Source: Actinomadura hibisca NBRC 15177
GTDB lineage: Bacteria > Actinomycetota > Actinomycetes > Streptosporangiales > Streptosporangiaceae
Length of the DNA: 64,000 nt
Direction of reading: 5' to 3'
Assembly: GCF_001552635.1 (NCBI RefSeq)
Contig: NZ_BCRO01000022.1
Location: 62,001-126,000, forward strand
The notes under the pieces were generated by a model, which was not told where the DNA came from, searched no databases, and saw nothing but the letters and a program-made list of their open reading frames with translations. Of the stretch, positions 32,341-42,667 are shown in pieces (position 1 is the first letter of the stretch; each line of letters begins with the position of its first letter). The translations under genes and the position numbers were made by a program.

Positions 32341-33549
32341 TCAAAGCCTGGTCAGGGGGACGGCCGCCGTCCAGTGGTAGTCCTCCGGCTGGAGGATCTT
32401 CTTCAGGCGGGTGCGGCCCTTGCGGAAGGCGCTGAGGGCGCCGGTGACGGCCGCCGGGAGGTCGGCCAGGTCGTCGGGGAGCGGGACGGTCAGCAGCAGG
32501 TGCTGCTTGTCGTGGACCAGCAGCAGGTCGCCGGACGCGTCGCAACCGCGGAGCTTGAAGTGGGCGAGCGGCTTGTACTCCTTCTCGGCGACCGGCAGCT
32601 CGGCGAGGCGCGCGCCGTCCTCGTCGAAGACGTACAGGCCGGTCGTGTTGAGGTGCACGATCCGGCGGTGCCGCGGGTCGACGGCCAGGTCGTAGCGGTG
32701 GCCGCGGCCGGGGCCCTCGCGGTGGGCGGCGAGATCGAGGTGGCCGCGCAGCGCGCCCGCGCCGTCCATCAGCGCGAACACGAAATGGGCGCCGCGCTGG
32801 CCGCTCCACTTCTTCCGGCCCAGGGCCGCGACCGCGTACAGGTCGTCGCGGACCGGCACCGCGCCCCACAACCAGTCCAGCCAGTACGCCTCCCGCTCCA
32901 GGTCGGGGACGGCCTCCACCAGCCCGCGCAGCTCGGTGGGCGGGCCGTCGCCGGTGAGGGGGAAGGCGGGCAGGACGGGGCGCTGGACGGCGTGCCGCCG
33001 CCGGGGCATCAGCAGGGTGATCGGGTCCAGCGGGGGCAGGGCGTCGCCGTCCATGGGCTCCCGGGTGATCGCCACGCCCGTCTCCTCCACCAGGCACAGC
33101 AGCCGCCCGGAGGGGGTCGGGCGGGCGTCAAAGGTCCCGTCGGCAGAGATCAGCTTGGCCGAGGTGAGGGCGGCGTCGAGCAGGTACAGCTCGCCGATGT
33201 TGCCGGAGTAGCCCTTGCCGGACACCAGGAGCCGGCCGTCCGCCAGCACGCTCATCGCGGCCTGCGGGATGCCGCTCCACAGCGCGGTGGCGGCGGGCAG
33301 GCTGTCGAAGGCGGCCTGCGCGAGGGGCTTGCCGTCGGGGTCGTAGCGGGTCACCAGGTGGGTGCCGGTGCCCGCCAGGCCCTTGGGGTTGGGGACGTCG
33401 CGAGGGTGGAAGAGCCGCGCCAGCGTGTGGCGGCCGCCGTCCGGGCCGGTGCAGACGGCCAGGGTCTCGACGTCGAGCGGCTGCCGGAGGTCGATCGCCC
33501 GGTCGGCGAGCAGCGCTTCGGCCAGGACGAGCGGTTCCATACGGCTCAC
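32341..33549 (-). CDS. Hypothetical protein with beta-propeller-like character, 402 aa
   Basis: Soluble, no signal peptide. Repeated short beta segments with Gly/Asp turns (LADGRLLVSGKGYSGNIGEL, TPSGRLLCLVEETG, DASGDLLLVHDKQHLLLTV) suggest a WD/NHL-like propeller. A C-terminal basic stretch, FRKGRTRLKKILQPEDYHW, is distinctive. GTG start preceded by GAGGAGCCCC. No named family recognised. Convergent with the 124-aa membrane protein. Confidence 0.7.
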   Translation of the reverse strand: MSRMEPLVLAEALLADRAIDLRQPLDVETLAVCTGPDGGRHTLARLFHPRDVPNPKGLAGTGTHLVTRYDPDGKPLAQAAFDSLPAATALWSGIPQAAMSVLADGRLLVSGKGYSGNIGELYLLDAALTSAKLISADGTFDARPTPSGRLLCLVEETGVAITREPMDGDALPPLDPITLLMPRRRHAVQRPVLPAFPLTGDGPPTELRGLVEAVPDLEREAYWLDWLWGAVPVRDDLYAVAALGRKKWSGQRGAHFVFALMDGAGALRGHLDLAAHREGPGRGHRYDLAVDPRHRRIVHLNTTGLYVFDEDGARLAELPVAEKEYKPLAHFKLRGCDASGDLLLVHDKQHLLLTVPLPDDLADLPAAVTGALSAFRKGRTRLKKILQPEDYHWTAAVPLTRL

Positions 33550-33705
33550 GGGGCTCCTCCGTCGTTCCCTAAGTGATCAGTTCGCGATCCTAGGGCGCGG
33601 TCCGGACGAATCGGACGCGTTCCCGGTGAACCCGGCGGACGCGGCAGCGGTCAAAGGTACGTAGTATCCGAGTCAGGGGAGCGCAAAGCCGCCGGAGGTG
33701 AACCC

Positions 33706-34395
33706 ATGCCGTGTGCGCTGTGCGGCGACATCGTCCCGACCGAGGTGGCCCGTTGCCCCGGCTGCGGCGCGTGGTCGCGGCGGCGAGACTTCCGCGCGCT
33801 GGGCGTCGCGGTGTTCATGCTGCTGGGCTTCAACGCCTTCATCGCGCTGGGCTCGGGCATCAGCCTGCTGCGGTTGTTGCGGCCGCTGCACGGGGCCACC
33901 TCCGACACCTTCGACGCCGCCGCGACCGAACGCGCGCTCGGCCCCTACGCCGACGTGTTCGTGATCAGCGCGGTGCTGGCGGGCGCGACGGGCCTGCTCT
34001 ACCTAGTGTGGTTGTGGCGCGCCTACGGCCAGTCGCCCGGCCCGCACCGGTACCACCGGGCGTGGGTGGTGCTGGGGTGGGTCACGCCGGTGGTCAACCT
34101 GTGGTTGCCACCGCGCATGGTGCACGAGATCTGGGTCAACAGCGGCCGGTACCGGATCGCCGAGCGGCAGACGGCCGGGCTGCTGGTGGCGGCGTGGTGG
34201 TTCTGCGCGCTGCTGGGGGCGGTGCTGGCCCGCGCGTTCTCGGTGGGGTCGGCGCAGACGCTGGCGGAGGCGCGGTTCGCGGTGCACGTGGGGGTCGCGG
34301 CGGCGGCCTGCCAGGCGCTGGCGGCGGCGCTGTGCATGGCGGGCGTGTTCGAGATCACACGCTTGCAGGTGGCGCGCGAGCCCGTCGCGGACTGA
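33706..34395 (+). CDS. DUF4328 membrane protein with N-terminal zinc ribbon
   Basis: 229 residues. The N-terminus carries CALCGDIVPTEVARCPGCG, a CxxC...CxxC zinc ribbon. Four to five TM segments follow, with the DUF4328 motif GWVTPVVNLWLPPRMVHEIW in the middle. GGAGGTGAA precedes the ATG. Function of DUF4328 is unknown; proteins are common in actinomycetes. Stands alone. Confidence 0.85.
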   Translation: MPCALCGDIVPTEVARCPGCGAWSRRRDFRALGVAVFMLLGFNAFIALGSGISLLRLLRPLHGATSDTFDAAATERALGPYADVFVISAVLAGATGLLYLVWLWRAYGQSPGPHRYHRAWVVLGWVTPVVNLWLPPRMVHEIWVNSGRYRIAERQTAGLLVAAWWFCALLGAVLARAFSVGSAQTLAEARFAVHVGVAAAACQALAAALCMAGVFEITRLQVAREPVAD

Positions 34396-34477
34396 GCGCC
34401 CCATCGGCCAGCGCCAGCACGTCCACGCCCAGCCCGGCCGCCCGCCGTGCCGACGCCGCCGGAGGCGACATGCGGCC

Positions 34478-34765
34478 TCAGTCCCACACCCGCGACAACG
34501 TCCAGGCCCCGGTGGCGGCGTCGTACCGCAGCTCGTACACGCCGATCTCCCGCTCCGGGGTGGCCTCCACCCGCCAGTACTCCCGCTCCCCCACGGCGTC
34601 GGGCAGGTCCTGCTCGTCCGGGAGCTGCTCGCGCCACCAGTCGCGGGTGGCGACCCAGTGCTCCAGCACCCGCCGCACGGTGTAGAGCCGCCCCCGCCAG
34701 GCGAACCGGACCGGACGCCCCTGCGCCGACCAGACCTGGACCGGATCGCCGAACACGCGCGTCAT
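34478..34765 (-). CDS. DUF6504 family protein
   Basis: 95 residues. Shows VQVWSAQGRPVRFAWRGRLY, VRRVLEHWVATRDWW, EYWRVEA and VYELRYD. From memory this is the DUF6504 pattern found near translesion-polymerase (ImuB/DnaE2) genes of actinomycetes; that link is inference. GGGGGAGG is just before the ATG. A LexA-type SOS box lies 63 bp upstream, the only gene it could control on this side. Confidence 0.78.
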   Translation of the reverse strand: MTRVFGDPVQVWSAQGRPVRFAWRGRLYTVRRVLEHWVATRDWWREQLPDEQDLPDAVGEREYWRVEATPEREIGVYELRYDAATGAWTLSRVWD

Positions 34766-34827
34766 CTGCCTCCCCCGCCCTGTGCGTGGTGCGTTTCACC
34801 GCACGGGGGAAGGCATGCGGCCCTGGC

Positions 34828-34843
34828 TCGAACATACGTTCGC
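34828..34843 (-). promoter_or_regulatory. LexA-binding (SOS) box
   Basis: TCGAAC-ATAC-GTTCGC matches the actinobacterial SOS box TCGAACnnnnGTTCGA in 11 of 12 defined positions. It lies 63 bp upstream of the DUF6504 gene, in a promoter-sized gap. Confidence 0.75.
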
Positions 34844-34925
34844 AACCGAGTCTAGGGAAGCCCCCGTGCGGGCCGCAAGGTGGGGCGATCTTTGTCCGGA
34901 AACCCCCTTTTGCGAGGTCGCGGGG

Positions 34926-35216
34926 TCAGCCCAGCATGCGCTGGATCTGGTCGGCGACGTCGGTCACCTGGGACACGTCCGCCATGCCGCCGCCCGGCCA
35001 CAGGTACGACCAGCCGCCGCCCACCGGCGTCGCGACCACCATCACCTGCCGCCGCGAGTACGGGCCCACCAGGCTCAGCACCGACTCCTCCGGGCCCGCC
35101 AGCCGCCAGCGCAGGCCGCGCGCCTCGGCCTCGTGGGCCAGCAGGGCCAGGTGGTGCCGCCGCACCTCGGAGATCTCCCGCGCACCCACAACAGACACCG
35201 CGATCAGCCGCCTCAA
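34926..35216 (-). CDS. Hypothetical protein, 96 aa
   Basis: TTG start at 35216; other in-frame GTG starts exist a few codons inside. Alpha/beta composition: RRHHLALLAHEAEARGLRW, then LSLVGPYSRRQVMVVATPVG and ADVSQVTDVADQIQRML. No family recognised. Lies beyond the SOS box and faces the same way as the DUF6504 gene. About 230 bp of sequence without a clear gene separates it from the TetR gene. Confidence 0.5.
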   Translation of the reverse strand: MRRLIAVSVVGAREISEVRRHHLALLAHEAEARGLRWRLAGPEESVLSLVGPYSRRQVMVVATPVGGGWSYLWPGGGMADVSQVTDVADQIQRMLG

Positions 35217-35449
35217 CCGGAACAGGGCCGCCGTCCGTCCGGTGACCTGCAGCGCCCGAACGACGACAATTGGTAACTACTCCCCAGGATGGCCCGGAAC
35301 AAATGATCAGCGCAGCCAATCGGGGAGAGTGGGCCGACCTATTTCCCGCACCCGGCCGCGCGCCGGATACCGACCCCGCGACGGGCCATACTTAGGTACG
35401 CCCGGTCCCCCGGGAGGCCGCCGGACGCGACCACCGAAGGAGAACGCCG

Positions 35450-36091
35450 ATGACCGCCCCCTCCGGGCACGAGGGCACCGGGCTGCGCGAGCAGAAGAAG
35501 CGCCTCACCCGGCTGGCGCTCATCGACGCCGCGCTGGAGCTGTTCCTGGCGCAGGGCTACGAGGCCACCACCATCGACGAGATCGTCGCGGCCGTCGAGG
35601 TGTCCCAGCGCACCTTCTTCCGCTACTTCGCCGCCAAGGAGGACGTGGTCACCGGCCTGTTCGCCGAGTACGACGCGGTGATGGCGCGCGCGCTGGCCGC
35701 GCGCCCGCCCGGCGAGCCGCCGTTCACCGCCCTGTTCGAGGCGCTGCGGGTGATGCTGCGCGCCCTCGCCGACGGCGCCCCGGAGAACATCGACCGTTTC
35801 CGCCGCGCCCGCATGGTGATCGAGAGCACACCCGCGCTGATCGCCGCGCAGATGGCCCGGCACGGCGCCGTCGCCAAGACGCTGGCCGCCGAGATCGCCC
35901 GCCGCCAGGGCGTGGACCCCGAGACCGACCTGCGCCCGCAGATCGTGGTGGCCTTCCACACCGGCGCCACCCGCGTCGCCTTCGAGGACTGCGCCCGCCA
36001 CGACATCTGGGACCCGGCGATCGTCGCGGCGCGGGTGGAGAAGTGCGTGGCGCTCGCCCGCGAGACGATGCGCGACTGGATGTCAGATTGA
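35450..36091 (+). CDS. TetR-family transcriptional regulator
   Basis: 213 residues. Helix-turn-helix at about residues 20-65: LFLAQGYEATTIDEIVAAVE with SQRTFFRYFAAKEDVV, the FFRYF form typical of MftR/AcrR-like regulators. C-terminal helices fit TetR_C_17-like domains. AAGGAG precedes the ATG by seven bases. No partner gene is adjacent; downstream lies a decayed TnpB element. Confidence 0.92.
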   Translation: MTAPSGHEGTGLREQKKRLTRLALIDAALELFLAQGYEATTIDEIVAAVEVSQRTFFRYFAAKEDVVTGLFAEYDAVMARALAARPPGEPPFTALFEALRVMLRALADGAPENIDRFRRARMVIESTPALIAAQMARHGAVAKTLAAEIARRQGVDPETDLRPQIVVAFHTGATRVAFEDCARHDIWDPAIVAARVEKCVALARETMRDWMSD

Positions 36092-36152
36092 CCAGGCAGC
36101 GGACTGCCGGGCTTGCTGCTGAGCGCTCCACCGGCTGTGGAGCCGCCCGCCG

Positions 36153-36643
36153 CGTCTGAACCTTCCCGCTAGTGCGGGGCGGTTGGGACGCCTGACGAAC
36201 GCCCCGCGTTCCACGCGATCTCGCCGAGGGCGGCGATGTTGCGGGAAGCGTTGAGGTCTGCGTGGCAGGCGAGCCCACAACTCCGACACACGAACCGGGC
36301 CTGCGCCACCCGGTTGCGCTTGTCCATGTATCCGCACGCTCGGTCTTGACTGGGCGTTGCGGCGACGTCGGCCGCGCAGGCGGCCGGTGCGGATGTGGGC
36401 GGCCAAGGCGGCGTAGGCGTCACAGACCTTCTTGATGACGTGCTGTGCCGCTTGGGCTCCCAGGCCCTGCTCCTTCAAGGCCGCGTAGGTGAGTTTGCGC
36501 AGCGCGTACTCACGCTTGACGCCGGTGGCGAAAGCTGTCTCGGACACCCAGTTCGCGGCCTGGTTCGTCGCATGCAAGGTCGCCGCCAGCACCGCCGCCT
36601 GCTCGGGCGTCGGCTCCAACTTCACCTGCACCACTAACTTCAT
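36153..36643 (-). pseudogene. Decayed IS605-type tnpB with right-end hairpin
   Basis: The N-terminal part (ATG 36643) reads MKLVVQVKLEPTPEQAAVLA and WVSETAFATGVKREYALRK. After about 36390 the sequence jumps to the C-terminal zinc-ribbon/RuvC end in another frame: FVCRSCGLACHADLNASRNI. Around 250 codons, including the first two catalytic acidic residues, are gone. Only CRSC and the last Asp (HADLNASRN) remain. The TAG stop lies in the loop of a right-end hairpin, CCCGC-TAGT-GCGGG (36165-36178), followed on the minus strand by AAGGTTCAGA. Confidence 0.8.
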
Positions 36644-36846
36644 CTCGAACACACTGGCGACTACCATACGTGCGCGCAGGGGAACAGCACGTATCCCTGT
36701 CCTGCCATCGGATTCGGCGAACAGGACCAGGTACCCGCGAGGCCAAGAGACGTGATTCCGGCCAGGGAGCTTTACTGACCCGTCGGGCGTGTCTGGCAGT
36801 CTGTAGGGTTTCAGGCACATCGGCCCCCCGACCCTCCAGGACCACG

Positions 36847-38612
<1,766 letters not shown>

Positions 38613-38616
<4 letters not shown>

Positions 38617-39566
38617 GCGGGCAGGTAGCCGCGCGTCCAGCGGTCCAGTTCGGCGAACACCCGGTCGCGGGCGGGCGCGGCCGACAACACCAGGTCGTGC
38701 AGCCCGCCCTCGATCCGCACCAGCGTGACGGCGCGGCCGAGGCGCGGCGCCCAGCGGGCCATGTGCTCGACGTCCAGGACGGCGTCGCCGCCGGAGACGT
38801 CCAGCACGCCCGCTTTGGGCTTGACGGTGCGGTCCGACGACATCACCAGCACCGGCACGTCGATGTCGAGCCCGGCGTGCACGCGCCGCTGCCCGCGCCG
38901 GACGGCCGCCAGCCACGCGGCGCGCACCGGGAAGCCCTCGATCGGCTTCCAGGCCAGGTCGAAGTCCCACTCGCCGTCGTGGTCGCGGTGCAGGGAGCGC
39001 GGGTACGCCTCCGAGACGGCGGCGGGCAGCGTCGCCTTGGGGAACCGGCCGCGCAGCGCGCCCGCCACGACCGCGCCGACCTTGCGGGTGACCAGGGGCG
39101 CGTTGATGTCCAGGAACGGGCTGTTGAGGAACAGCCCGTCGACCAGGCCCCGGCCCTGCACGCGGTCGGCCCACAGCGCGGCGACCAGGCCGCCGGTGGA
39201 GTGGCCGTTCAGCAGCACGACGTCGTGGCCGTCCTCCTCGCGGACGATCCGCACGGCCTCGTCGATCTCGGGGAAGTAGTCGGTGAGGCTGCCGACGAAG
39301 TTGGGCGTCTGGTGCGGGCGGAGCGAGCGGCCGTACTTGCGCAGGTCCAGGGCGTAGAAGTCGAAGCCCCGGTCCAGGTAGTGGTCGGCGAGGTGCTTCT
39401 GGAAGAAGTAGTCGATGAAGCCGTGCACGTACAGCACGGCGCGGCGACCGGGGTCGGTGGCGCGGCGGCGCACCAGGGTCGCGACGACGGGCCCCTCGGC
39501 GTCCTCGCCCAGCGGCAGCTCGATCGCCTCGTACTCCGGCCCCAGCACGTCCACGCTCACGTCCAT
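38613..39566 (-). CDS. Alpha/beta hydrolase (serine aminopeptidase S33-like)
   Basis: 317 residues. Nucleophile elbow LNGHSTGGLVAALW, oxyanion region YVHGFIDYFF, acid in VMSSDRTVKP, and catalytic His in GGLHDLVLS. Resembles monoglyceride-lipase/lysophospholipase-type S33 enzymes. ATG at 39566 fits the usual N-terminus (MDVSVDVLG); a TTG at 39614 would add 16 residues. Convergent with the kinase. Confidence 0.88.
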
Positions 39567-39726
39567 GGGGCCAGCGTAGGGCCTCCCGGCGCCATGATCC
39601 CAAAAATCGGACAACCGACGATCCGACCGACCGAAAAGCGGCCATCCTCGGTACGAGCGTAAGCATCACCGCAGGCCATCTAGGGTAAAGCCCTGCCCAG
39701 AACGCGCGCTCAGCAGAAGGTCGAGG

Positions 39727-41121
39727 ATGTCCGAAAACCAGCAGAACGGCTTGCAGGCGGGGCTGCGCCGCCGCCACATGACCATGCTCGCCATCGGCGG
39801 CGCGGTCGGCGCGGGCCTGTTCGTCGGCAGCGGCAACGTGATCCGGACGGCGGGCCCGGCCGCGATCGTGTCGTACGCGGCGGCGGGCCTGCTCGTGTTG
39901 TGCGTGTTGCGCGCGCTCGGCGAGATGGTGGTGGCCCGCCCGGTGGCCGGGTCGCTGGCCGAGTACGCCCGGATGGCGCTGGGCCCGGTGGCCGGGTTCA
40001 CGATCGGCTGGCTCTACTGGTACCTGTACGTGATCCTGGTCGGCGCCGAGGCGGTGGCCGGGGCGGCGATCCTGGCGGCCTGGATCGACCTGCCGCAGTG
40101 GGTGCTGGCGGCGGCGCTGCTGGTGGTGATGACGGCCGTCAACCTGGTGTCGGTGAAGTCGTTCGGCGAGTTCGAGTTCTGGTTCGCCTCGATCAAGGTC
40201 GCCGCGATCCTGGTCTTCGCCGTGCTCGGCATCCTGTACGTGCTCGGCCTGTGGCCCGACGCGCCAGGCGGGCTGGGCAACCTCACCGCGCACGGCGGGC
40301 TGGTGCCCAACGGCGTCACCTCGATCTTCACCGCGATCGTGGCGGTGATGTTCGCCTTCGGCGGCACCGAGATCGTCACCATCGCCGCCGCCGAGAGTTC
40401 CGAGCCCGGCCGCGCGGTGGCCCGCGCCACCAGCAACGTGTTGTGGCGGGTCGGCCTGTTCTACGTGCTGTCGATCTTCCTGGTGGTGGCGATCCTGCCG
40501 TGGAACGACGCCGAGGTGCTGACCAGCCCGTTCGTCAGCGCGCTGGAGCGGATCGGCGTCCCGGCGGCCGGGACCGTGATGCAGGCGGTCATCCTCACCG
40601 CGGTGTTGTCGGTGCTGAACTCGGCGATCTACGTCTCGTCCCGGATGTTGTACGTCCTCACCCGCGACGGCGACGCCCCGGCGGGCCTGGTGAAGCTGAA
40701 CCGCAACGGCGTGCCGGTGCGCGCGATCCTGCTGGGCACCGTCGCCGCCTGGGGCGCGGTGATCGCCTCCTACGTCTCCCCCGACGCGGTGTTCAAGTTC
40801 CTGATGAACTCGATCGGCGTCATCCTGGCCTTCGTCTACCTGGCCATCATGTTCTCCCAGCTCCGCCTGCGCGCCCGCCTGGAACACGAGGACCCGGCGA
40901 GCCTCACCTACCGGATGTGGGGCTACCCGTACCTGTCCTGGCTGGTGGTCGTCGCCCTGGGCGCGGTGCTGGTGTCGATGGCGGTGATGCCGGACCTGCG
41001 CTCCCAGCTCGTCGCGTCCCTGGTGAGCCTGCTGGCGGTGGCGGCGGCCTACCCGCTGCGCAAACGCTTCGGCCGCAAGCCGCCGGTGACCCACGTCGAG
41101 GTGCTCCCCCAGGACCGGTAG
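39727..41121 (+). CDS. Amino-acid permease (APC family, GABA-permease-like)
   Basis: 464 residues, 12 predicted TM segments. N-terminal signature GLRRRHMTMLAIGGAVGAGLFVGSG (residues 9-33), the family consensus of AAT-type permeases (GabP, AnsP). Later FAFGGTEIVTIAAAESSEPG and a final VTHVEVLPQDR tail. Proton-coupled uptake of an amino acid, probably GABA-like, is likely; the substrate is not determined. AAGG lies before the ATG. Stands alone. Confidence 0.92.
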   Translation: MSENQQNGLQAGLRRRHMTMLAIGGAVGAGLFVGSGNVIRTAGPAAIVSYAAAGLLVLCVLRALGEMVVARPVAGSLAEYARMALGPVAGFTIGWLYWYLYVILVGAEAVAGAAILAAWIDLPQWVLAAALLVVMTAVNLVSVKSFGEFEFWFASIKVAAILVFAVLGILYVLGLWPDAPGGLGNLTAHGGLVPNGVTSIFTAIVAVMFAFGGTEIVTIAAAESSEPGRAVARATSNVLWRVGLFYVLSIFLVVAILPWNDAEVLTSPFVSALERIGVPAAGTVMQAVILTAVLSVLNSAIYVSSRMLYVLTRDGDAPAGLVKLNRNGVPVRAILLGTVAAWGAVIASYVSPDAVFKFLMNSIGVILAFVYLAIMFSQLRLRARLEHEDPASLTYRMWGYPYLSWLVVVALGAVLVSMAVMPDLRSQLVASLVSLLAVAAAYPLRKRFGRKPPVTHVEVLPQDR

Positions 41122-41235
41122 CGGCGGGCACCCGCACCGCCCCGGTGCCGTCCCGGCTCCAAAACGGGCACAAGAGTTGTGGATCTTCTGGCAAACGGCG
41201 GCGGTCCGGGGCTGAACGCGGCCTAACGTGCGCTT

Positions 41236-41850
41236 ATGCCGGTCAACTCGTCCCTGGTCCTGCGCGTGTCCGCCGTCGCCTGCGCCACCGTCGTGGCGCT
41301 GGGGGCCTGCGGGGACGGCGACTCGTCCTCGTCCTCCGCGTCCCCGAGCGCCGCCGCCAGCACCAGCGCCGCCGCCACGCCGTCCGCGTCCGGTGTCACG
41401 CTCACCGCTCCCGCGCCGCCCGACCAGGCCAGCCTGGAGCGCGCCGCCAAGGCCGCCCTCGCCAAGGTGCCCGGCAGCACGGTCATCTCCATCGAGACCG
41501 AGGACAACGAGTCTCGCTGGGAAGTCCAGACCGTCACCAGCGACGGCACCGAGCACGAGGTCGTGGTGGACGCCGCCGACGGCAAGGTCCTCAGCGACAC
41601 CCCCAAGCAGGAGGGCGCCGCCGACAAGACCAAGCACCGGGACCGCGTCAAGGCCGCCAAGCTCGACTACAAGGCCGCCGCCGACAAGGTCCTCCAGATC
41701 GCGGGCGGCGGCCACGTCACCGAACTGAACCTCGACGGCCACCAGGGCCGCACCGTCTGGGAGGCCGACGTCCAGACGACCGACGGCGGCAAGCGCTCCA
41801 TCAGCATCGACGCCGGGTCGGGCGACAAGGTCTCCGACACCACCGGCTGA
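41236..41850 (+). CDS. PepSY-domain lipoprotein
   Basis: 204 residues. Signal peptide with lipobox ALGAC (Cys about residue 25), then a Ser/Ala/Thr-rich spacer, and two PepSY-like units: VISIETEDNESRWEVQTV with VVVDAADGKVLSD, and TELNLDGHQGRTVWEADV with ISIDAGSGDKVSD. Likely anchored outside the membrane; PepSY domains are thought to inhibit peptidases or act in sensing. Convergent with the LysE gene. Confidence 0.9.
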   Translation: MPVNSSLVLRVSAVACATVVALGACGDGDSSSSSASPSAAASTSAAATPSASGVTLTAPAPPDQASLERAAKAALAKVPGSTVISIETEDNESRWEVQTVTSDGTEHEVVVDAADGKVLSDTPKQEGAADKTKHRDRVKAAKLDYKAAADKVLQIAGGGHVTELNLDGHQGRTVWEADVQTTDGGKRSISIDAGSGDKVSDTTG

Positions 41851-41860
41851 CCCGGAAGGC

Positions 41861-42493
41861 TCAGTCCTTGCGGCCCGTGGCGGCCACGGTGACACCCAGC
41901 CCGATCATCATCATCCCGCCCGTCCCGCCCACGGCCGACAACCGGCGCGGCGACCGGGCGAACCACTCGCGCGCCGTCCCCGCCGCCACGCCCCACATGC
42001 TGTCGCACAGCAGCGCGATCGCGCAGAAGACCAGCCCGAACACCATCATCTGCACCGGCACGCGCCCCTGCTCCGGCACCACGAACTGCGGCAGCACGGC
42101 CGCGAAGAACACCGTCGTCTTCGGGTTGGTGAGCCCGACGACGAAGCCCTGCCGCAGCGCCCGCCCGCGCCGCTCCACCGGCGCGCCCAGCGCCTCCCGC
42201 AACGACCGCCGGTGCCGGAACGCCTGCACGCCCAGGTAGATCAGGTAGGCCGCGCCCACCAGCTTCACGGCGACGAACACCGGCGCCGAGCGCGCCACGA
42301 CCGAGCCGACGCCCAGCGCCACCGCCGTGCTGAGCGTCAGCGCGCCCAGGGTGTTGCCGACCACGCTGGTCAGCGCGGCGCGGCGGCCCTGGGCGAGCGC
42401 CCGGCCGACCACGAACAGGATCGTGGGGCCGGGGACGAGGATGATGGCGACCGCCATCGCGGAGAAGGCGAGCAACTGCCCGAGCGAGATCAT
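41861..42493 (-). CDS. LysE/RhtB-family exporter
   Basis: 210 residues with five to six TM segments. It carries the LysE start pattern AVAIILVPGPTILFVVGRAL, then GVGSVVARSAPVFVAVKLVG with AYLIYLG, and LTNPKTTVFFAAVLPQFV. Exports an amino acid or related metabolite. ATG at 42493 chosen because MISLGQLLAF is the usual N-terminus; the frame extends upstream without a good site. Confidence 0.92.
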   Translation of the reverse strand: MISLGQLLAFSAMAVAIILVPGPTILFVVGRALAQGRRAALTSVVGNTLGALTLSTAVALGVGSVVARSAPVFVAVKLVGAAYLIYLGVQAFRHRRSLREALGAPVERRGRALRQGFVVGLTNPKTTVFFAAVLPQFVVPEQGRVPVQMMVFGLVFCAIALLCDSMWGVAAGTAREWFARSPRRLSAVGGTGGMMMIGLGVTVAATGRKD

Positions 42494-42532
42494 GGATCCG
42501 CACACTACGCAGCGCCCCGCGGGCGCCGACAC

Positions 42533-42655
42533 CGATTTACCGGCCGCTACCGCACCGCCAACACCGCGCTCCAGAACGCGCTGGACGAGGCCGCCGCGCA
42601 GCCCGACATGAAGGCGCTGGTGGACGCGCTGGAGACGCTGTCCCTCAAGGTGTGA
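42533..42655 (+). pseudogene. 3' remnant of an unidentified gene
   Basis: An open stretch of 41 codons with no start encodes RFTGRYRTANTALQNALDEA and PDMKALVDALETLSLKV up to a TGA. It looks like the C-terminal helices of a real protein, but no family is recognised. It starts right after the divergent LysE promoter region. Confidence 0.3.
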
Positions 42656-42667
42656 GCGAGGGCGTGG

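Noticed and set aside
42533..42655. Independent small gene after the LysE exporter
   Set aside because: No start codon with ribosome site; the frame is only open because of composition upstream, so it is listed as a probable remnant.
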